From: Budorcas taxicolor
Taxonomy: Eukaryota > Chordata > Mammalia > Artiodactyla > Bovidae
Length of the DNA: 64,000 nucleotides
NCBI RefSeq assembly: GCF_023091745.1
Contig: NC_068926.1
Coordinates: 43,238,001 to 43,302,000, forward strand
Direction of reading: 5' to 3'
Shown here in pieces: positions 23,975 to 35,872 of the stretch; the stretch's first letter is position 1; every line of letters begins with the position of its first letter. Below the pieces are notes generated by a model that was not told the origin of the DNA, did no database searches, and saw only the letters and a list, made by a program, of their open reading frames with translations. The translations under genes were made by a program, and so were the position numbers.

Positions 23975-25660
23975 GGTGAAGTAATGTGCCATTTTTTGAC
24001 ATCAAATGATAATTACTGAAAGGAAGCATCACAGAAAGAGGTTTTTCTAATTGAATATTGTTAATGATCTGGAAATAAAAGGAGATACCTATTTGTATTT
24101 TTATATTTATAGTATACAACACTAAATCAGTATTTATATCACATTGTACAAATGTCCACAGGTTTATGTGAATAATGTTCATAAAATGAAGAAAGATCAA
24201 CAGATTTGAAAGGTTCAGCCAAGAGCAGCCTATCAGTAAAACTCCTATAATCAGCATTTTGCTCCAAGGCCAGAACCAACAAAGAACAGAAAATATTGAA
24301 AAAGAAGTAAATATAATAAAATGATTATATACATAAGTATACATAATACATAAATATATATACATACACATAAATACAATTAAAGTAAAATCCTAGGTTA
24401 CTTTAAGGCTACTAAATCTTTCCATCACTCCTACAGATTTTCTGCTTGCCTGTTTTAAATCTATCTACTTTTCCCATTTAGTAAAATCCTACTTTCTATC
24501 ACCTTAGGTTGCTTTGGCTGTTCTCAGACTTTATGTAAATGGAATCATATGTTACGTAGAGAAGATAATTTTTTGAATTCTTTTTCAATACAATTTATTT
24601 CAAGGTATTAAATATGTATAGTTCCCTTAGCTATACAAAATGTTCCTATTCTTTATCTATATTATGTATCATAGTGTGCCTCTGAGAAGAGAAACTTTAA
24701 AATCCATTTTTTTTACAAGGCAATATGAACACCTCATTAAATCAACATTAAGTCTGAGTGTCATGTCCAGAAATATTCTTTTGTTAAGAATAATTATCAA
24801 TGGGAAGAAGAACTGTTTTCTTTTCTTTCAAATGTTTAAGCCACATTGACATCTTATAAAAACAATTTCATCATTTAAATTCTCCAAGAATGTAAGACCA
24901 TACAACTAGAGGTTTTAAGTAATCAGGCTCATCCAAATGTTTTTAATTAACAATATCACTATGGGTTAGTTTACTTGACAGCAAGGGTCTTCTATAAAAC
25001 ATAATTCTTAAACAATCTTCCAGATCACCTTAGACCTAAAACCTGGTGTTTTCCATACATGATTGAAAGTTGAGAAGACAGCACTTACTTCATAGTTAAC
25101 TTTAGCCAAGGATTTCAAAAGCCATTGGAAAGACTTTACTGTGGTAAAAACTAGTTTGTTTCTATTAACTACCTCTCCAGAGGACCAAAATATTAGGCCA
25201 CTGAATCTTGGTACTCTTCAGAAAGCAGTTTGAATCTCTTGCTAATGGATTCATCACAGTCCATTTTTTTTTTTTCATTTTAGTTTCCCTAGAACTTCCT
25301 GTGGAACTCTATCTACTGAAGGGATTTAGTATACAGATATTATAAGAGAAACATACTAGTACAGTGGGTTCCTGCAAATCACAACACTGTCTGAGAGGAA
25401 GTAGTATAAAACTGTGGGTGGGAGAACCAGTGGTTACATAAACAGAAGGCAACGTAGGATCTAAATCTAAATTGAAGATTAGATGTTGCAGAGAGACTAG
25501 ATGGATTTTCTAAGCACTGTATCAATACTTGTTCAAATTATAACAAATGTATTAATTTCATATTAGCAACAGGGGAAAAATGGGTGTGGAATATATGAAA
25601 ACTCTCCATACAATCTTCTTTTGTAAACCTAAAAATGTTTTAAATAAAATACTTATTAAG
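23975..25660. other. Mostly unassigned; possible ancient L1 at about 24495-24690 (-)
   Basis: Around 24510-24560 ('ggctgttctcagactttatg' then 'taaatggaatcatatg') and 24620-24670 the plus strand resembles antisense old L1 3' UTR. The resemblance is weak. A T-run lies at 25265-25276. Nothing else is recognised. Confidence 0.35.
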
Positions 25661-25910
25661 AAAGTTTTTATTTTTTAATTTTTTTTAATTTTACTTTACA
25701 ATACTGTATTGGTTTTGCCATACATCAACATGAATCTGCCATGGGTGTACATGAGTTCCCAATCCTGAACCCCCCTCCCATCTCCCTTCCCATACCATCT
25801 CTCTGGGTCATCCCAGTGCACCAGCCCCAAGCATCCTGTATCCTGCATCAAACCTAGACTGGCGATTCGTTTCTTACATGATATTATACATGTTTCAATT
25901 AAAGTTTTTA
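25661..25910 (-). mobile_element. L1_BT 3' UTR insertion with 10-bp TSD
   Basis: A 230-bp 3' end of the ruminant L1 (25671-25900), with T-rich tail on the left, 'acaatactgtattgg' and the antisense G-rich block near 25770-25800. It is bordered by identical aaagttttta at 25661-25670 and 25901-25910. Confidence 0.9.
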
Positions 25911-26417
25911 AAATAACAATAAAAATAAGATGGAATTAATAACAAATTTCATATTGCAGAAGAAAAGTTCAGTGACCATGAAAACGTGAAGTTGAAACTT
26001 TCCACAGTGAAACACAGAGAAAAAGAAGAATCCAACAAACAAGAATATCAATGGCCTATTGGACAAATCAAGTGGTGTGAAATACATTGGATTAAACCAA
26101 CCAAAGGAATGAGAAAAGCAGGACTGGAAACAAGAAAAAAATATTGAAGGATAAGAGAAAAACATTTAAAGTAAAACCCTAGATATCTGAAAACCTCAAC
26201 AAATTCAAAGCACAAATACATGAGGAGAACTACACCAAGGCTTATCCTAGTCTAGTTGCTCAGAAATAGTGATAGAAATAATAGCTTCAAAGCAGCCAAG
26301 GAAAAAAAGACACATTCCATGGAAGGAAAAAAAAGATAAGGGTGACTGTAGATTCTTCAGTGCAAGTGAGAAGATAAGGAAACAACTTATTTAAAATAGT
26401 AAAAGAAATATAACATT
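25911..26417. other. No feature recognised
   Basis: A-rich sequence without an identifiable gene or repeat. Confidence 0.4.
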
Positions 26418-27890
26418 GCAGAACTTCCATTGCTACAATAACAAATCTCCATGCAGTGACTAAAAACAATAGGAAAGTTTTATCTTACATTTCTGGAGAT
26501 AAGAAGCCTGAACTCAGTTTCACTGGGATAAAATGTATCCCTTCCAGCAGGTCTAGAGAGAGTTCATCGCTTCCCTTCTCCTACTTCTAGGTCACCTGCC
26601 TCCCCAGAACTCATGGTCCTTCCCTTCAGCTGCCAAATCTTCAGCTGAACATCTTCCCTCCTCCCTGATATTATTGTTTCTGTCCTTACATCTTTTCTCT
26701 TTCATCAGAACACTTCGATTACATTAAGCCCATCCACAGAATCCAAGAAAAATATCCCTATCTCAAAATCCTTTGACCTGCCTCTTGAGAAACCAGTATA
26801 CAGGTCAGGAAGCAATAGTTAAAACTGTACATGGAACAACACACTGGTTCCAAATAGGAAAAGGAGTATGTCAAGGCTGTATATTGTCACCCTGCTTATT
26901 TAACTTATATGCAGAGTACATCGTGAGAAATCCTGGGCTGGAGGAAGCACAGGCTGGAATCAAGATTGCCGGGAGAAATATCAATAACCTCAGATATGCA
27001 GATGACACCACCCTTATGGCAGAAAGTGAAGAATAACTAAAGGGCCTCTTGATGAAAGTGAAAGAGGAGAGTGAAAACGTTTGCTTAAAGCTCAACATTC
27101 AGAAAACTAAGATCATGGCATCTGGTCCCATCACTTCATGGCAAATAGATGGGGAAACAGTGGGAACAGTAACTGACTTTATTTTTCTGGGCTCCAAAAT
27201 CGCTGCAGATGGTGATTGAAGTCATGAAATTAAAGGACGCTTACTCCTTGGAAGGAAAGTTATGACCAACCTAGACAGCATATTAAAAAGCAGAGACATC
27301 ACTTTGTCAACAAAGGTCTATCTAGTCAAGGTTATGGTTTTTCCAGTGGTCACGTGTGTATATGAGAGTTGGACTATAGCGAAACCTGAGCACCAAAGAA
27401 TTTATGCTTTTGAACTATGATGTTGAAGAAGACTCTTGAGATTCTCTTGGACTTCAAGGAGATCCAACCAGTCCATCCTAAAGGAGATCAGTCCTGGGTG
27501 TTCATTGGAAGGACTGATGTTGAAGCTGAAATTCCAATACTTTGGCCACCTGATTCAAAGAGCTGACTCATTTGAAAAGACCCTGATGTTGGGAAAGATT
27601 GAAGGCAGGAGGAGAAGAGGACGACAGAAGATGAGATGGTTGGATGGCATCACTGACTCAATGGACATGGGTTTGGGTGGACTCTGGGAGTTGGTGATGA
27701 ATAGGGAGGCCTGGTGTGCTGCGGTTCATGGGGTCTCAAAGAGTTGGACAGACTGAGCGACTGAACTGAACTAAACTGAACTGGAGCACAACCACACAGT
27801 TCTTTTTACATCCAAGCCAAGGTGTCCACAGGTTCTGGGGTCTAGGTCACAGATATCTTTGAGACAAGGATGTATTTAACCTTCTATTTT
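26418..27890 (-). mobile_element. ERVL-MaLR (MLT1-type) LTR, split by a BovB insertion
   Basis: Left part, 26418-26772: on the plus strand 'ccattgctacaataacaaat', 'cttacatttctggag' and 'ctcactggg'-like sequence follow the antisense of an MLT1-type LTR. Right part, about 27805-27890: 'gtccacaggttctggggtct' and 'cagatatctttgagac' match the antisense of the LTR's beginning. About 1 kb of BovB lies between. It is a non-coding solitary LTR. Confidence 0.6.
26774..27782 (+). mobile_element. BovB LINE, 5'-truncated within the reverse transcriptase
   Basis: About 1009 bp from the middle of the reverse transcriptase to the BovB 3' end. The first open piece (26773-27036) encodes GVCQGCILSPCLFNLYAEYI and NNLRYADDTTLMAESEE with an intact YADD. 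It then meets a stop. The last open piece (27436-27756) encodes the C-terminal RRRRGRQKMRWLDGITDSMD block. The tail ends in 'gactgaactgaactaaactg'. It interrupts a MaLR LTR, and no clear TSD is visible. Confidence 0.93.
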
Positions 27891-28988
27891 TGTCAACATA
27901 AAATTCCATATACAACATAAATACCTCTCATAAAAAGGCAAATAAAGACATTTTCAGACTTAAAAATGCTGAAAGGGTTAATCACAAGCAAGCTTACACA
28001 ACAGGAAATGGTAAAGCAAGGCCTTCACACAGAAAGAAAAATGATTCCTCATGGAATGTATGATTCTATATTTACCTAGCATTCTAGCAAAAGTTCTTTA
28101 GGCACATATCTGGCATGTATACCAGAAATGATTCATGTTGATTATATTTACCAATTAGTAGTATCAAGTTTTTCAAATTCACTGTAATAAATAGAGCTAA
28201 TTTTTGCTTGTGTTCACAAAATTCCAGACAGACCATTAATGACAAAGGGAAGTATAAGTTCTCATTAACATTCAGAAGGTCAGAGATGGGTTGGAATAAA
28301 AATAGAGAAATTAATAAAAATTCAAGAAATTGGCAAAAAAATACACTCAAAAACCAGATGTTCAATAATGTTTGTTATTGCAAGTAGAATTCAGCTTTAA
28401 AATATAAACTTTTAAATTCTATTTATTTATGAATTTTTTCAGGGAATGTATCTATGGTTACAAAATATCTAGTTCTAATATGAACCAACCAGGTGATCTT
28501 CAGGAAGCAACGTGAGTTTCTCTTATTCATGAATTTCTACCATTCAAAGAAAGGATTAGATTGCTTAATTTCATAAATCCTTCCAACTTGAGGTTTTGTT
28601 TTTGTTTCTCTTTGTTGTTGTTGTGTAGCCCACTAGTGATTAGCTAGTTTGCTTAAAGAGGTTGGTTCAATAATGTAAAAACTTTCATGTTCAAAATCAT
28701 TCATGAACTTGTCTGCATGAGGAAAATCTACTTTTATTAGCTTTATTGCTAATACACAATTTGTAAAACACCATAGTCATACAGGTAGACCAGTTCATAT
28801 ATTCAGTCCTGTATCTTGCATCTGTTCATGAAAATCCATGACTACCTAGTATAACAGTAAGAAGAAAAAGAACATGGAATTGTCTGTTGAGGACAGAAAG
28901 AGTCACATAAGAGCGATTGGAGTGTGAGTGAGAAGACATCTGATAAGACCCCCAAAATGTATTTTAAGTTTATTATTTAAGATTGCTT
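27891..28988. other. No feature recognised
   Basis: AT-rich unique sequence. Minus-strand frame 28084-28365 has no recognisable product. Confidence 0.4.
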
Positions 28989-29211
28989 AGAAGAGCTAAC
29001 TCATTTGAAAAGACCCTAATGCTGGGAAATATTGAGGGTGGGAGAAGAAAGGGATGACAGAGGATAAGACAGTTGGATGGCATTACCAACTCAATGGACA
29101 TGGATTTGAGTGAACCCCGAGTGTTGGTGATGGACAGGGAGGCCTGGTGTGCTGCAGTTCGTGGGGTCGCAAAGAGTCGGACCCTGAGTGACTGAACTGA
29201 ATCGAACTGAA
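28989..29211 (+). mobile_element. BovB LINE 3' end fragment
   Basis: From 'gaagagctaactcatttga' to 'gactgaactgaatcgaactg', i.e. the last 220 bp of BovB. It abuts the first base of a recognisable L1 5' UTR at about 29213, so it inserted at the L1 edge or marks a shared breakpoint. Confidence 0.88.
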
Positions 29212-29212
29212 G

Positions 29213-31121
29213 AAGATAGCAGAGTAGAAGAATGTGTGCTCATCTCCTCCTATAAGAACATCAAAATTGCAACCAGCTATTGAACAACCATCAACAGGAA
29301 GACACAGGAACCCACCAAAAAAAAGATATCCCATGTCCAAAGACAAAGAAGCCACAGTGAAAAAGTAGGAGGGGCACAATCATGATAAAATCAAATCCCA
29401 TACCTGCCAGGTGGGTGACCCCCAAACTGGAAAACATTAATACCAAAGAAGCTCTCCTACTGTTGTAAAGGTTCTGAACCCCATGTCAGGCTCTCCAGCC
29501 CAGGGATCTGACAAAGGGGTTGAGAATCCTCAGGGAATCTGGCTTTGAAGGCCAGAGGGATTTGATTATAGGATTTCCACAGGACTAAGGGAAAACAGAG
29601 GCTCCAGTCTTGGAGGGCACACACAAAATCTTGAGTGCACTAAGACCCAGAGGAAAGGAGCAGTGACCCCGCAGGAGACAGAACCCAAACCACCTGCTAG
29701 TAGTGGGGGTTTTCCTGTGGAGGTGTGGGTGGGTAGGTGCTCACCGCAAGGGTAGGGGCCCTGGCAGCATCAGGCCAGGAAGATACCTCTTGGCATAAAC
29801 CCGCTTGGAGTTCACCATTAACCATACCATAGAGCCTATAGATCCCAGGCTGGGTCTCCTTAGACCTAACAGCTACCAGGGAGGGAGTGCAACTCCAACT
29901 ATCAGCAGATAATTGGATTAAAACTTTACTGAGCAAGGCCCTGCCCCTCAGAGCAAGATCCAGTTTTTCCCATGCCAATGCTTCCCATTGGGAAGCTTAC
30001 ACAAGCCTCTTAGCTGCTTCCATCAGAAGGCAGACAGAAGAAGCAAGAAGAAGCACAGTCGCACAGTGGCTAAAACAAAACCCATAGTACAGAAAGTTAC
30101 TCATGATGAAAAAGCAGAAAGTTATGTCCCAAATGAAGGGACCAGATAAAACCCCAGAAAAACAACTAAATAGAGACAGGTAAACTTCCAGAAAAAGAAT
30201 TCAGAATTATGATAGTGAAGATGATCCAGGATCTCGGAAAAACAAAGGAGAAAATGCAAGAATGTTTACCAAAGACATACAAGAACTAAAGAACAAGCAA
30301 CAGAGATGAATAATACCCTAGAAGTAATCAATAGAGAAATAACTCAGGCATTAGAACAAAAGACCTGGAGGATATAATGTTGGAAATCACTGCTGCAGAG
30401 CAGAACATAGAAGAAAGAATGGAAAAAAGTGAGACAGCCTAAGAGACCTCTGGGACAACATTAAATGCACCAACATTTGCATTACAGGGATCCCAGAAGG
30501 AGAATAGAGAATGGACCTGAGAAAATATTTGAAGACACAATAGCTGAAAACTTGCCAAACATGTTGGAAAGGAAATAGTCAATCAAGTACAGGAAACACA
30601 GAGAGTCCCAGGCAGGATAAATCCAAGAAGGAACACTTCAGGACACATAGTAATCAAGTTGACAAAAATCAAGGCAGAGATAAAACATTAAAAGCAACAA
30701 GGCAAAAATGACAAAGAACATACAAGGGAACTCCCATCAGGCTATCAGCTGATTTCCTAGCAGAAATTTTACAAGCCAGAAGGCAATGGCACAATATATT
30801 TGTACATAGAACCTACAACCAAGACTACTCTACCCAGCAAGACTCTCTTTCAGATTTGATGGAGAAATCTAAAGCTTTCCAGACAAGCAAATGTTTATTA
30901 AAAAAAGAAAAGAGAATTAAGCACCACCAAACCAGCTTAGCATTTGTTGTAAAAACCTAACGGAACTTCTCTAAGTAGGAAACACAAGAGAAGGAAAGAC
31001 CTACAAAAAATAAATCCAAAACAATTTTTTAAAATGGTAACATGATCATATACATGGGTAATTACCTTTAATGTAAATGGATTAAATATACCAGCCAAAA
31101 TACATAGCTTGGCTGGGTAGA
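29213..31121 (+). mobile_element. Old L1 LINE, 5' UTR plus ORF1 and the first bases of ORF2
   Basis: Begins 'aagatagcagagtagaagaa', corresponding to the usual start of laurasiatherian L1 5' UTRs, and runs through about 890 bp of 5' UTR. ORF1 follows, then the ORF1-ORF2 spacer and the first part of ORF2 ('gtaaatggattaaatatacc'), stopping near 31121. Having the 5' half without the rest is unusual, because most L1 copies are truncated at the 5' side. The missing 3' part was presumably lost by deletion. Confidence 0.8.
30106..30974 (+). pseudogene. L1 ORF1 (RNA-binding chaperone) pseudogene
   Basis: The DNA still encodes recognisable L1 ORF1 sequence in pieces. Near the N-terminus, after an ATG at 30106, is a PEKEFRIMIVKMIQD-like segment (about 30190-30235). 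A coiled-coil type E/K/Q-rich region follows. Later come the RRM/C-terminal blocks corresponding to 'tctgggacaacattaaatgc' (about 30452) and to the GELRHIVIKL-like stretch around 30640. The stop equivalent is near 30974. Several frameshifts and stops make it non-functional. ORF1p normally binds L1 RNA in the L1 ribonucleoprotein. Confidence 0.75.
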
Positions 31122-31838
31122 TGAAAACGTGTGTATGTATACATTTCCACTTACCATATCACTCTACTTTACCCCCAAATTGTATGTAAATATTTTATAT
31201 TGTTAAATTAACCACAATATACTTATGTTTTGCAACCATAAATATCTTTTATTTTTTTGTCTGGCCATTGTTTGTGAAGACTGATAAACATATTTTACTG
31301 TTGTGATTATGTAACTGTTACTCACTTAAAACCATTGTATCATGATTGGTCAACAGAAAAATAATAATAGAACTCTATATCACCAAAACTAGGATTTAGT
31401 AGAAGAGGTATAATCATTTTTTTAAAAATACAGATGCATATCAGAATTACCCTGATTTTTTTTGAAAAATACAAATGGTACTGCTTTTTTCCTCAGAGAT
31501 CCAGATATGTTTCTAATGAGCAGTCAGAACAGCTGGACCATATGATGATCTTTTACTTTTACCTACTTTATTTTACATTTTCTACTTCATGTTCATTGCT
31601 CCCATTTCATTTAGTTTATGTTTTCTAATTTCTCTATCTCTTTTTTTATGTTCTTTCTCAAAACTTTATGAACTGTAGTAGAAAAGCTTTCATATACATA
31701 TATATAAATAATATGTGTAGCATATATATTTTAGACAATTCATAAATCTTTGCTTAATGAAAAAATTATAACATTTTGATTCTACTTGTTTGACTTAGTA
31801 TGAATGGAATGTAGATTTCTCATTAAAAAATAGATACT
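31122..31838. other. Unassigned; left part may be old L1 3' UTR
   Basis: 31140-31430 resembles older L1 3' UTR in composition and in phrases such as 'tgtctggccattgtttgtga' and 'aaaaccattgtatcatgatt'. It could be the 3' end of the preceding L1 after internal deletion. I am not sure of this. The remainder is AT-rich with nothing recognised. Confidence 0.35.
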
Positions 31839-31839
31839 C

Positions 31840-32315
31840 ACCCATTAAAAAGAATACATTTGAATCAGTTCTAATGAGATGGATGAAACTGGAGCCTATT
31901 ATACAGAGTGAAGTAAGCCAGAAAGAAAAACACCAATACAGTATACTAATGCATATATATGGAATTTAGAAAGATGGTAATGATAACCCTGTATGCAAGA
32001 GACACAGATGTATAAAACAGCCTTTTGGACTCTGTGGGAGAGGGAGAGGGTAGGATGATTTGAGGGCATGTCATGGAAATATGTATAATAACATATAAGA
32101 AACGAATCACCAGTCCAGGTTCGATAAAGGATCCTTGGGGCTGGTGCACTGGAATGACCTGGAGGGATGGTATGGGGAGGGAGGTGGGAGGGGGGGTTCA
32201 GGATGGGGAACACGTGTACGCCCGTGGCAGATTCATGCTGATGTGTGGCAGAATCAATACAATATTGTAAAGTAATTAGCCTCCAATTAAAATAAATAAA
32301 TTTAAAATTTTTAAA
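31840..32315 (+). mobile_element. L1_BT LINE 3' UTR
   Basis: Starts with the end of ORF2 ('gagatggatgaaactggag', 'acagagtgaagtaagccag'), then the 3' UTR with 'gggagagggagagggtagga', the G-rich block at about 32160-32195, and the diagnostic 'tcaatacaatattgtaaag' end followed by an A-rich tail. It is 5' truncated to about 470 bp and non-coding. Confidence 0.92.
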
Positions 32316-32329
32316 AATCTATATATAAG

Positions 32330-32562
32330 AACTTCCTTGGTGTCCAGTGGCTACATAATATACATAGAGAGAGAGCTGGGAAAAAACTGAGGGCAAGAGG
32401 AAAAGGGGGCAACAGAGGATGAGACGGTTGGATGGCATCACTGACTCAATGGACATGAGTTTGAGGAAACTCAGGAAGACAGTAATGAACAAGAAAAGTC
32501 TAGTGTGCTGGAGTTCATGGGGTCACAAGGAGTTGGACACGACTGAGCAACTAAACAACAAC
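32330..32562 (+). mobile_element. Ruminant SINE head joined to a BovB 3' end
   Basis: 32330-32355 ('acttccttggtgtccagtgg') resembles the head of a cetartiodactyl tRNA-derived SINE. From about 32373 the sequence is the BovB 3' end ('gagctgggaaaaaactgagg' to 'ggacacgactgagcaac'). Either a short SINE relic lies beside a truncated BovB, or this is a composite. The BovB assignment is firm and the SINE head less so. Confidence 0.7.
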
Positions 32563-32597
32563 TATATATATATGTACGTGTGTGTGTGTGTGTGTAT
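32563..32597. repeat. (TA)n(TG)n microsatellite
   Basis: A TA run followed by a TG run at the 3' edge of the BovB fragment. Confidence 0.9.
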
Positions 32598-32639
32598 AAC
32601 ATAATAAAACATAAAAAAATAAGAAGAATAAAAAAATAG

Positions 32640-32758
32640 ATACACAGCAAGCAACAAAGGTTTACTGTATAACACAGGGAATGATAGTCAATATCGTATA
32701 ATAACCATAGTCAATACCTTGTAATAACTTATAATGGAAAACAATTTCAAAAACAATA

Positions 32759-32790
<32 letters not shown>

Positions 32791-32862
32791 ACTAAATCAC
32801 CTTTCTGTCAACCTTATACATTGTAAGTCAACCATACTTCAATAATATATATATTAATATTG
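32640..32862 (+). mobile_element. L1 3' UTR fragment with internal (TG)n(TA)n
   Basis: 'aggtttactgtataacacag', 'gtaataacttataatgg' and, after a dinucleotide array at about 32757-32791, 'aactaaatcacctttctgt' and 'gtcaaccatacttcaata' follow an older L1 3' end. Confidence 0.75.
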
Positions 32863-32874
32863 CTTAGATAAAAA

Positions 32875-32943
32875 TTACACATCACTTTTTAAATATAAAT
32901 TTATTTATTTTAACTGGAGGTTAATTACTTTACACATCACTTT
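32875..32943 (-). mobile_element. 41-bp L1_BT tail insertion with 14-bp TSD
   Basis: The perfect duplication ttacacatcacttt occupies 32875-32888 and 32930-32943. Between them (32889-32929) are only 41 bp, which are the antisense of the last bases of L1_BT plus its tail (T-rich, then 'taactggaggttaattact'). The right border reads cttt|aaaa, matching the L1 endonuclease target. Confidence 0.88.
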
Positions 32944-35575
32944 AAAACTATAATTACTTCTTACATTAACATGTGTTTTGGATAAAAAGATAAATGTTTA
33001 CATGTCCTTATGGCAATTGCTGCATTACCCAATAACATGGATAACAATACAATAAATATGATTAAAAGGATGATAAATAATAAATGTGACTGAAATAAAA
33101 TAGGAGGCAAAGATGATTTTATAAGGGCTTATCAAAATTAATACAACATTTGAATTTTGTGCAACCTTTGACTACAACCAATCAGACAGCCAGGTGACGG
33201 TAGAATACATTTTGTATATGATGAGAAAATGTTCTGTTTGTATAAATTATGTGTTCTTCCCCTATAAGGTATGTTTCTGAGATTTTCACCTGAAGATAAA
33301 ATGCGTAAGGTTAGGAAATACTTTCAAACACTTGACTGAGGCTAAGAATCTCAAGACATATTTCAAATATGCTCATGTTCAGAAACCCAATAACATACAC
33401 AGTATGTTTTGATGTAAAAAAAAAAACTATTAAGGAAGAGAATAATCAAAGTAAGAAATGATTATCCCAGTCTTATTTTAATCCATGCAAATTAACATTT
33501 AAAAGCATGGATAAAGCCATTCTATAAATTAGTAATGCCTTGTTAATCTTCATTAGAAAGAAAAAAAAGATGACTATTAAGAGGAAAAAATACAGCAACT
33601 AGCTGGCAAGTTAAACAGATGCTATGTTAAATTCATTAGTGTGAATTTTGCCCAACCTTGTTGTGGAGGACACGTGGTGGGAAAGAGATCATCAACCAAG
33701 TCAGCAGGGGATTAATTAAATGGGGTGATTTGTTCACAACTTTCCTCGTTGTTTATGTTTCATTGAGCTCTAATGGTGAGCAGGGCAGAAGCCAAAGAGG
33801 AGTTTAAGACAAGTTCACAAGCAAAATGTTTGTGCAATTGTCAGTCCAACATTTACCAACACTGCTGCGCCCTGGCTCTGGTCTACCTTCTTGCTTTCTC
33901 TCCAGTTCAGCTTGATCCTGTTGGACCTGACTCTCCTAACCACCTGTCTCCTCCTCACCTGTCTCCTCTCCTCAGAGCTCTCCTCTCTCTGAACCACTTG
34001 CTCTTTGACTTCCCCTGGGACCCTGCCCACCCAAAGCAGTCTGTCTCCAGGCTCATCAAAAAACAGTCAGTACCAATCAACCAATGAGTAACCACCAAAT
34101 GTACAGAAGACTCTTGAAAATTCCCCAGTGGGAGTCAGAGGTGTACCCAACTTGGACATGAGACTTTCAGCTTCCTGCTTTGGTACCATAATTATGTTTT
34201 ATCCCTGCATTTTCTGTCTTCTCTTCCCTATCTCTGTAACATGCAGGAGAATGGAAAGAGAAGGAATTTTCCTTGTTTTTATTATCCTCCTTCTTCTGCT
34301 TCTCCTCTTCCTCTTCCTTTTCTTCCCCCTCCTCCTTCTCCTTCTCTTTCTTCAGCATTGACAGATACTGAGAAAACTTCAAAAATAATGTTTTCAGTAG
34401 TTATCAGCACATCCCAAGTGCTTAAGTCATTAGTATATTCCAAGCGATAGCAATCAGGCTCTTTAAGTCTTAAGGATATATTGATAGTAAGGCTTATTTT
34501 ACCAGGAATACTTTCTTATCTGTTATTGTGGATGAAAACTGCAGGTGTTGAAAACATAAAGGGTTTTGTAGTCAGATTTCCCATTTGTAGACTATGGATT
34601 TAGCTTTTGTTGCACCAGAGCAGCTATTCCATACTGCTTAGGGCTCTCAGAGTGTAAAATAATGGGGGGCAAATGGGAGTGAACAGGGAGGATCCAGAAC
34701 ATGCTCACCACTTGCCTTTATATTTGGGGAGAGGCTTGGCCATGTTTTCAGAAAATGCCAAGAGTTTCCTACCTCAAACCCGAAAGCACAAAACAGAAAA
34801 GCTATAAAAATTAATTAAAGTGCTCTGGTCTCAATTCCAAAGAAGTGTTATTAATAAAATCTTAGATAGAGACAAGAGTTGAACAAAGATATCCAAAGGT
34901 ATTAGTGTTACAATTTCTGCTGCGGGAGTATGGGAAATCTATGACCCATAAAGCATCCAGACATCACCTTATTTACATTTATAACATCTTTGAAGATATT
35001 ATTTGATGCTCCAGTCACTGGTAGTTCTCATCATTAAAGAAAAACTTAGTTATATTTTGTTAATGATAAGGTTGACAAAATAAAGCTCCAGAAGTAAGTC
35101 TGGAAGACCCATTGCTGGTATTTTCCACTGTGTTTTCTGGAAGATTGAGACTTGTGCAAATTTTCTAACTAGCAAATTATTCTCACCTTTCTTTAAAAAT
35201 AATTTGTATTATTACATGTTTAACTCAAATATCTAAGTATAAAGTGAATGTTTATATACATTAAATAACATCTAGGATGTGAAATAATATTCAGTTATTC
35301 TGAATGTTTTTTTTTTACAGACTATCGTCAACAAGGGAAATACTCGAGGTGTGAAATATGAAAAATAGACCATACAGATACATGTATTTTGTGAGCCTTA
35401 TGAAGTATATAAAATATGTCACAAATATTAATAACTTCATTCACTATAAGTTGTGAACTAGGAATGTTTGTACTCTCCTTCATTTTTGTAATATTCTCTA
35501 AGCTTTCTACAATAAACTTATGGAAATAGGGAAAAAACAATTTAAAACAAAGAGCCTTGTGTGAACCAAAAATCT
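32944..35575. other. Mostly unassigned unique sequence
   Basis: No gene is supported. 33770-34090 is C/T-rich with a 104-codon plus-strand frame that has no recognisable product. A polypyrimidine tract follows at 34269-34352 (listed separately). The rest is AT-rich. Confidence 0.4.
34269..34352 (+). repeat. Polypyrimidine tract (TTC/CTC/CCT-rich)
   Basis: About 80 bp of nearly uninterrupted C and T, with cttctgcttctcctcttcc-like triplet-ish repeats. The minus strand is correspondingly purine-rich and encodes an artefactual Glu/Lys run. Confidence 0.85.
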
Positions 35576-35872
35576 AAAGTAAGCTTCTGCTGCTACTGCT
35601 AAGTCACTTCAGTCTTGTCCAACTTTGTGCAACCCCATAGACGCAGCCCACCAGGCTGCTCCTCTCCTGGGATTCTCCAGGCAAGAACACTGGAGTGGGT
35701 TGCCATTTCCTTCTCCAATGCACAAAAGTGAAAAGTGAAAGTGAAGTCGCTCAGTCGCGTCCAACCCTCAGTGACCCCATGGACTGCAGCCTTCCAGGTT
35801 CCTCCGTCCATGGGATTTTCCAGGCAAGAGTACTGGAGTGGGGTGCCATTGCCTTCTCCAAAGTGAGCTTCT
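35576..35872 (-). mobile_element. Bov-A2 SINE (dimer) with TSD
   Basis: Antisense of the two A-type units. The left unit begins 'gctgctactgctaagtcac' and the right unit ends 'gtgccattgccttctcc', with the 'gaaagtgaagtcgctcag' linker between. The duplication aaagtRagcttct is at 35576-35588 and 35860-35872 (one mismatch). The insert is 35589-35859. Confidence 0.93.

Noticed and set aside
34128..34382. Leu/Phe-rich (plus) and Glu/Lys-rich (minus) frames
   Set aside because: Both are translations of the polypyrimidine tract and not real proteins.
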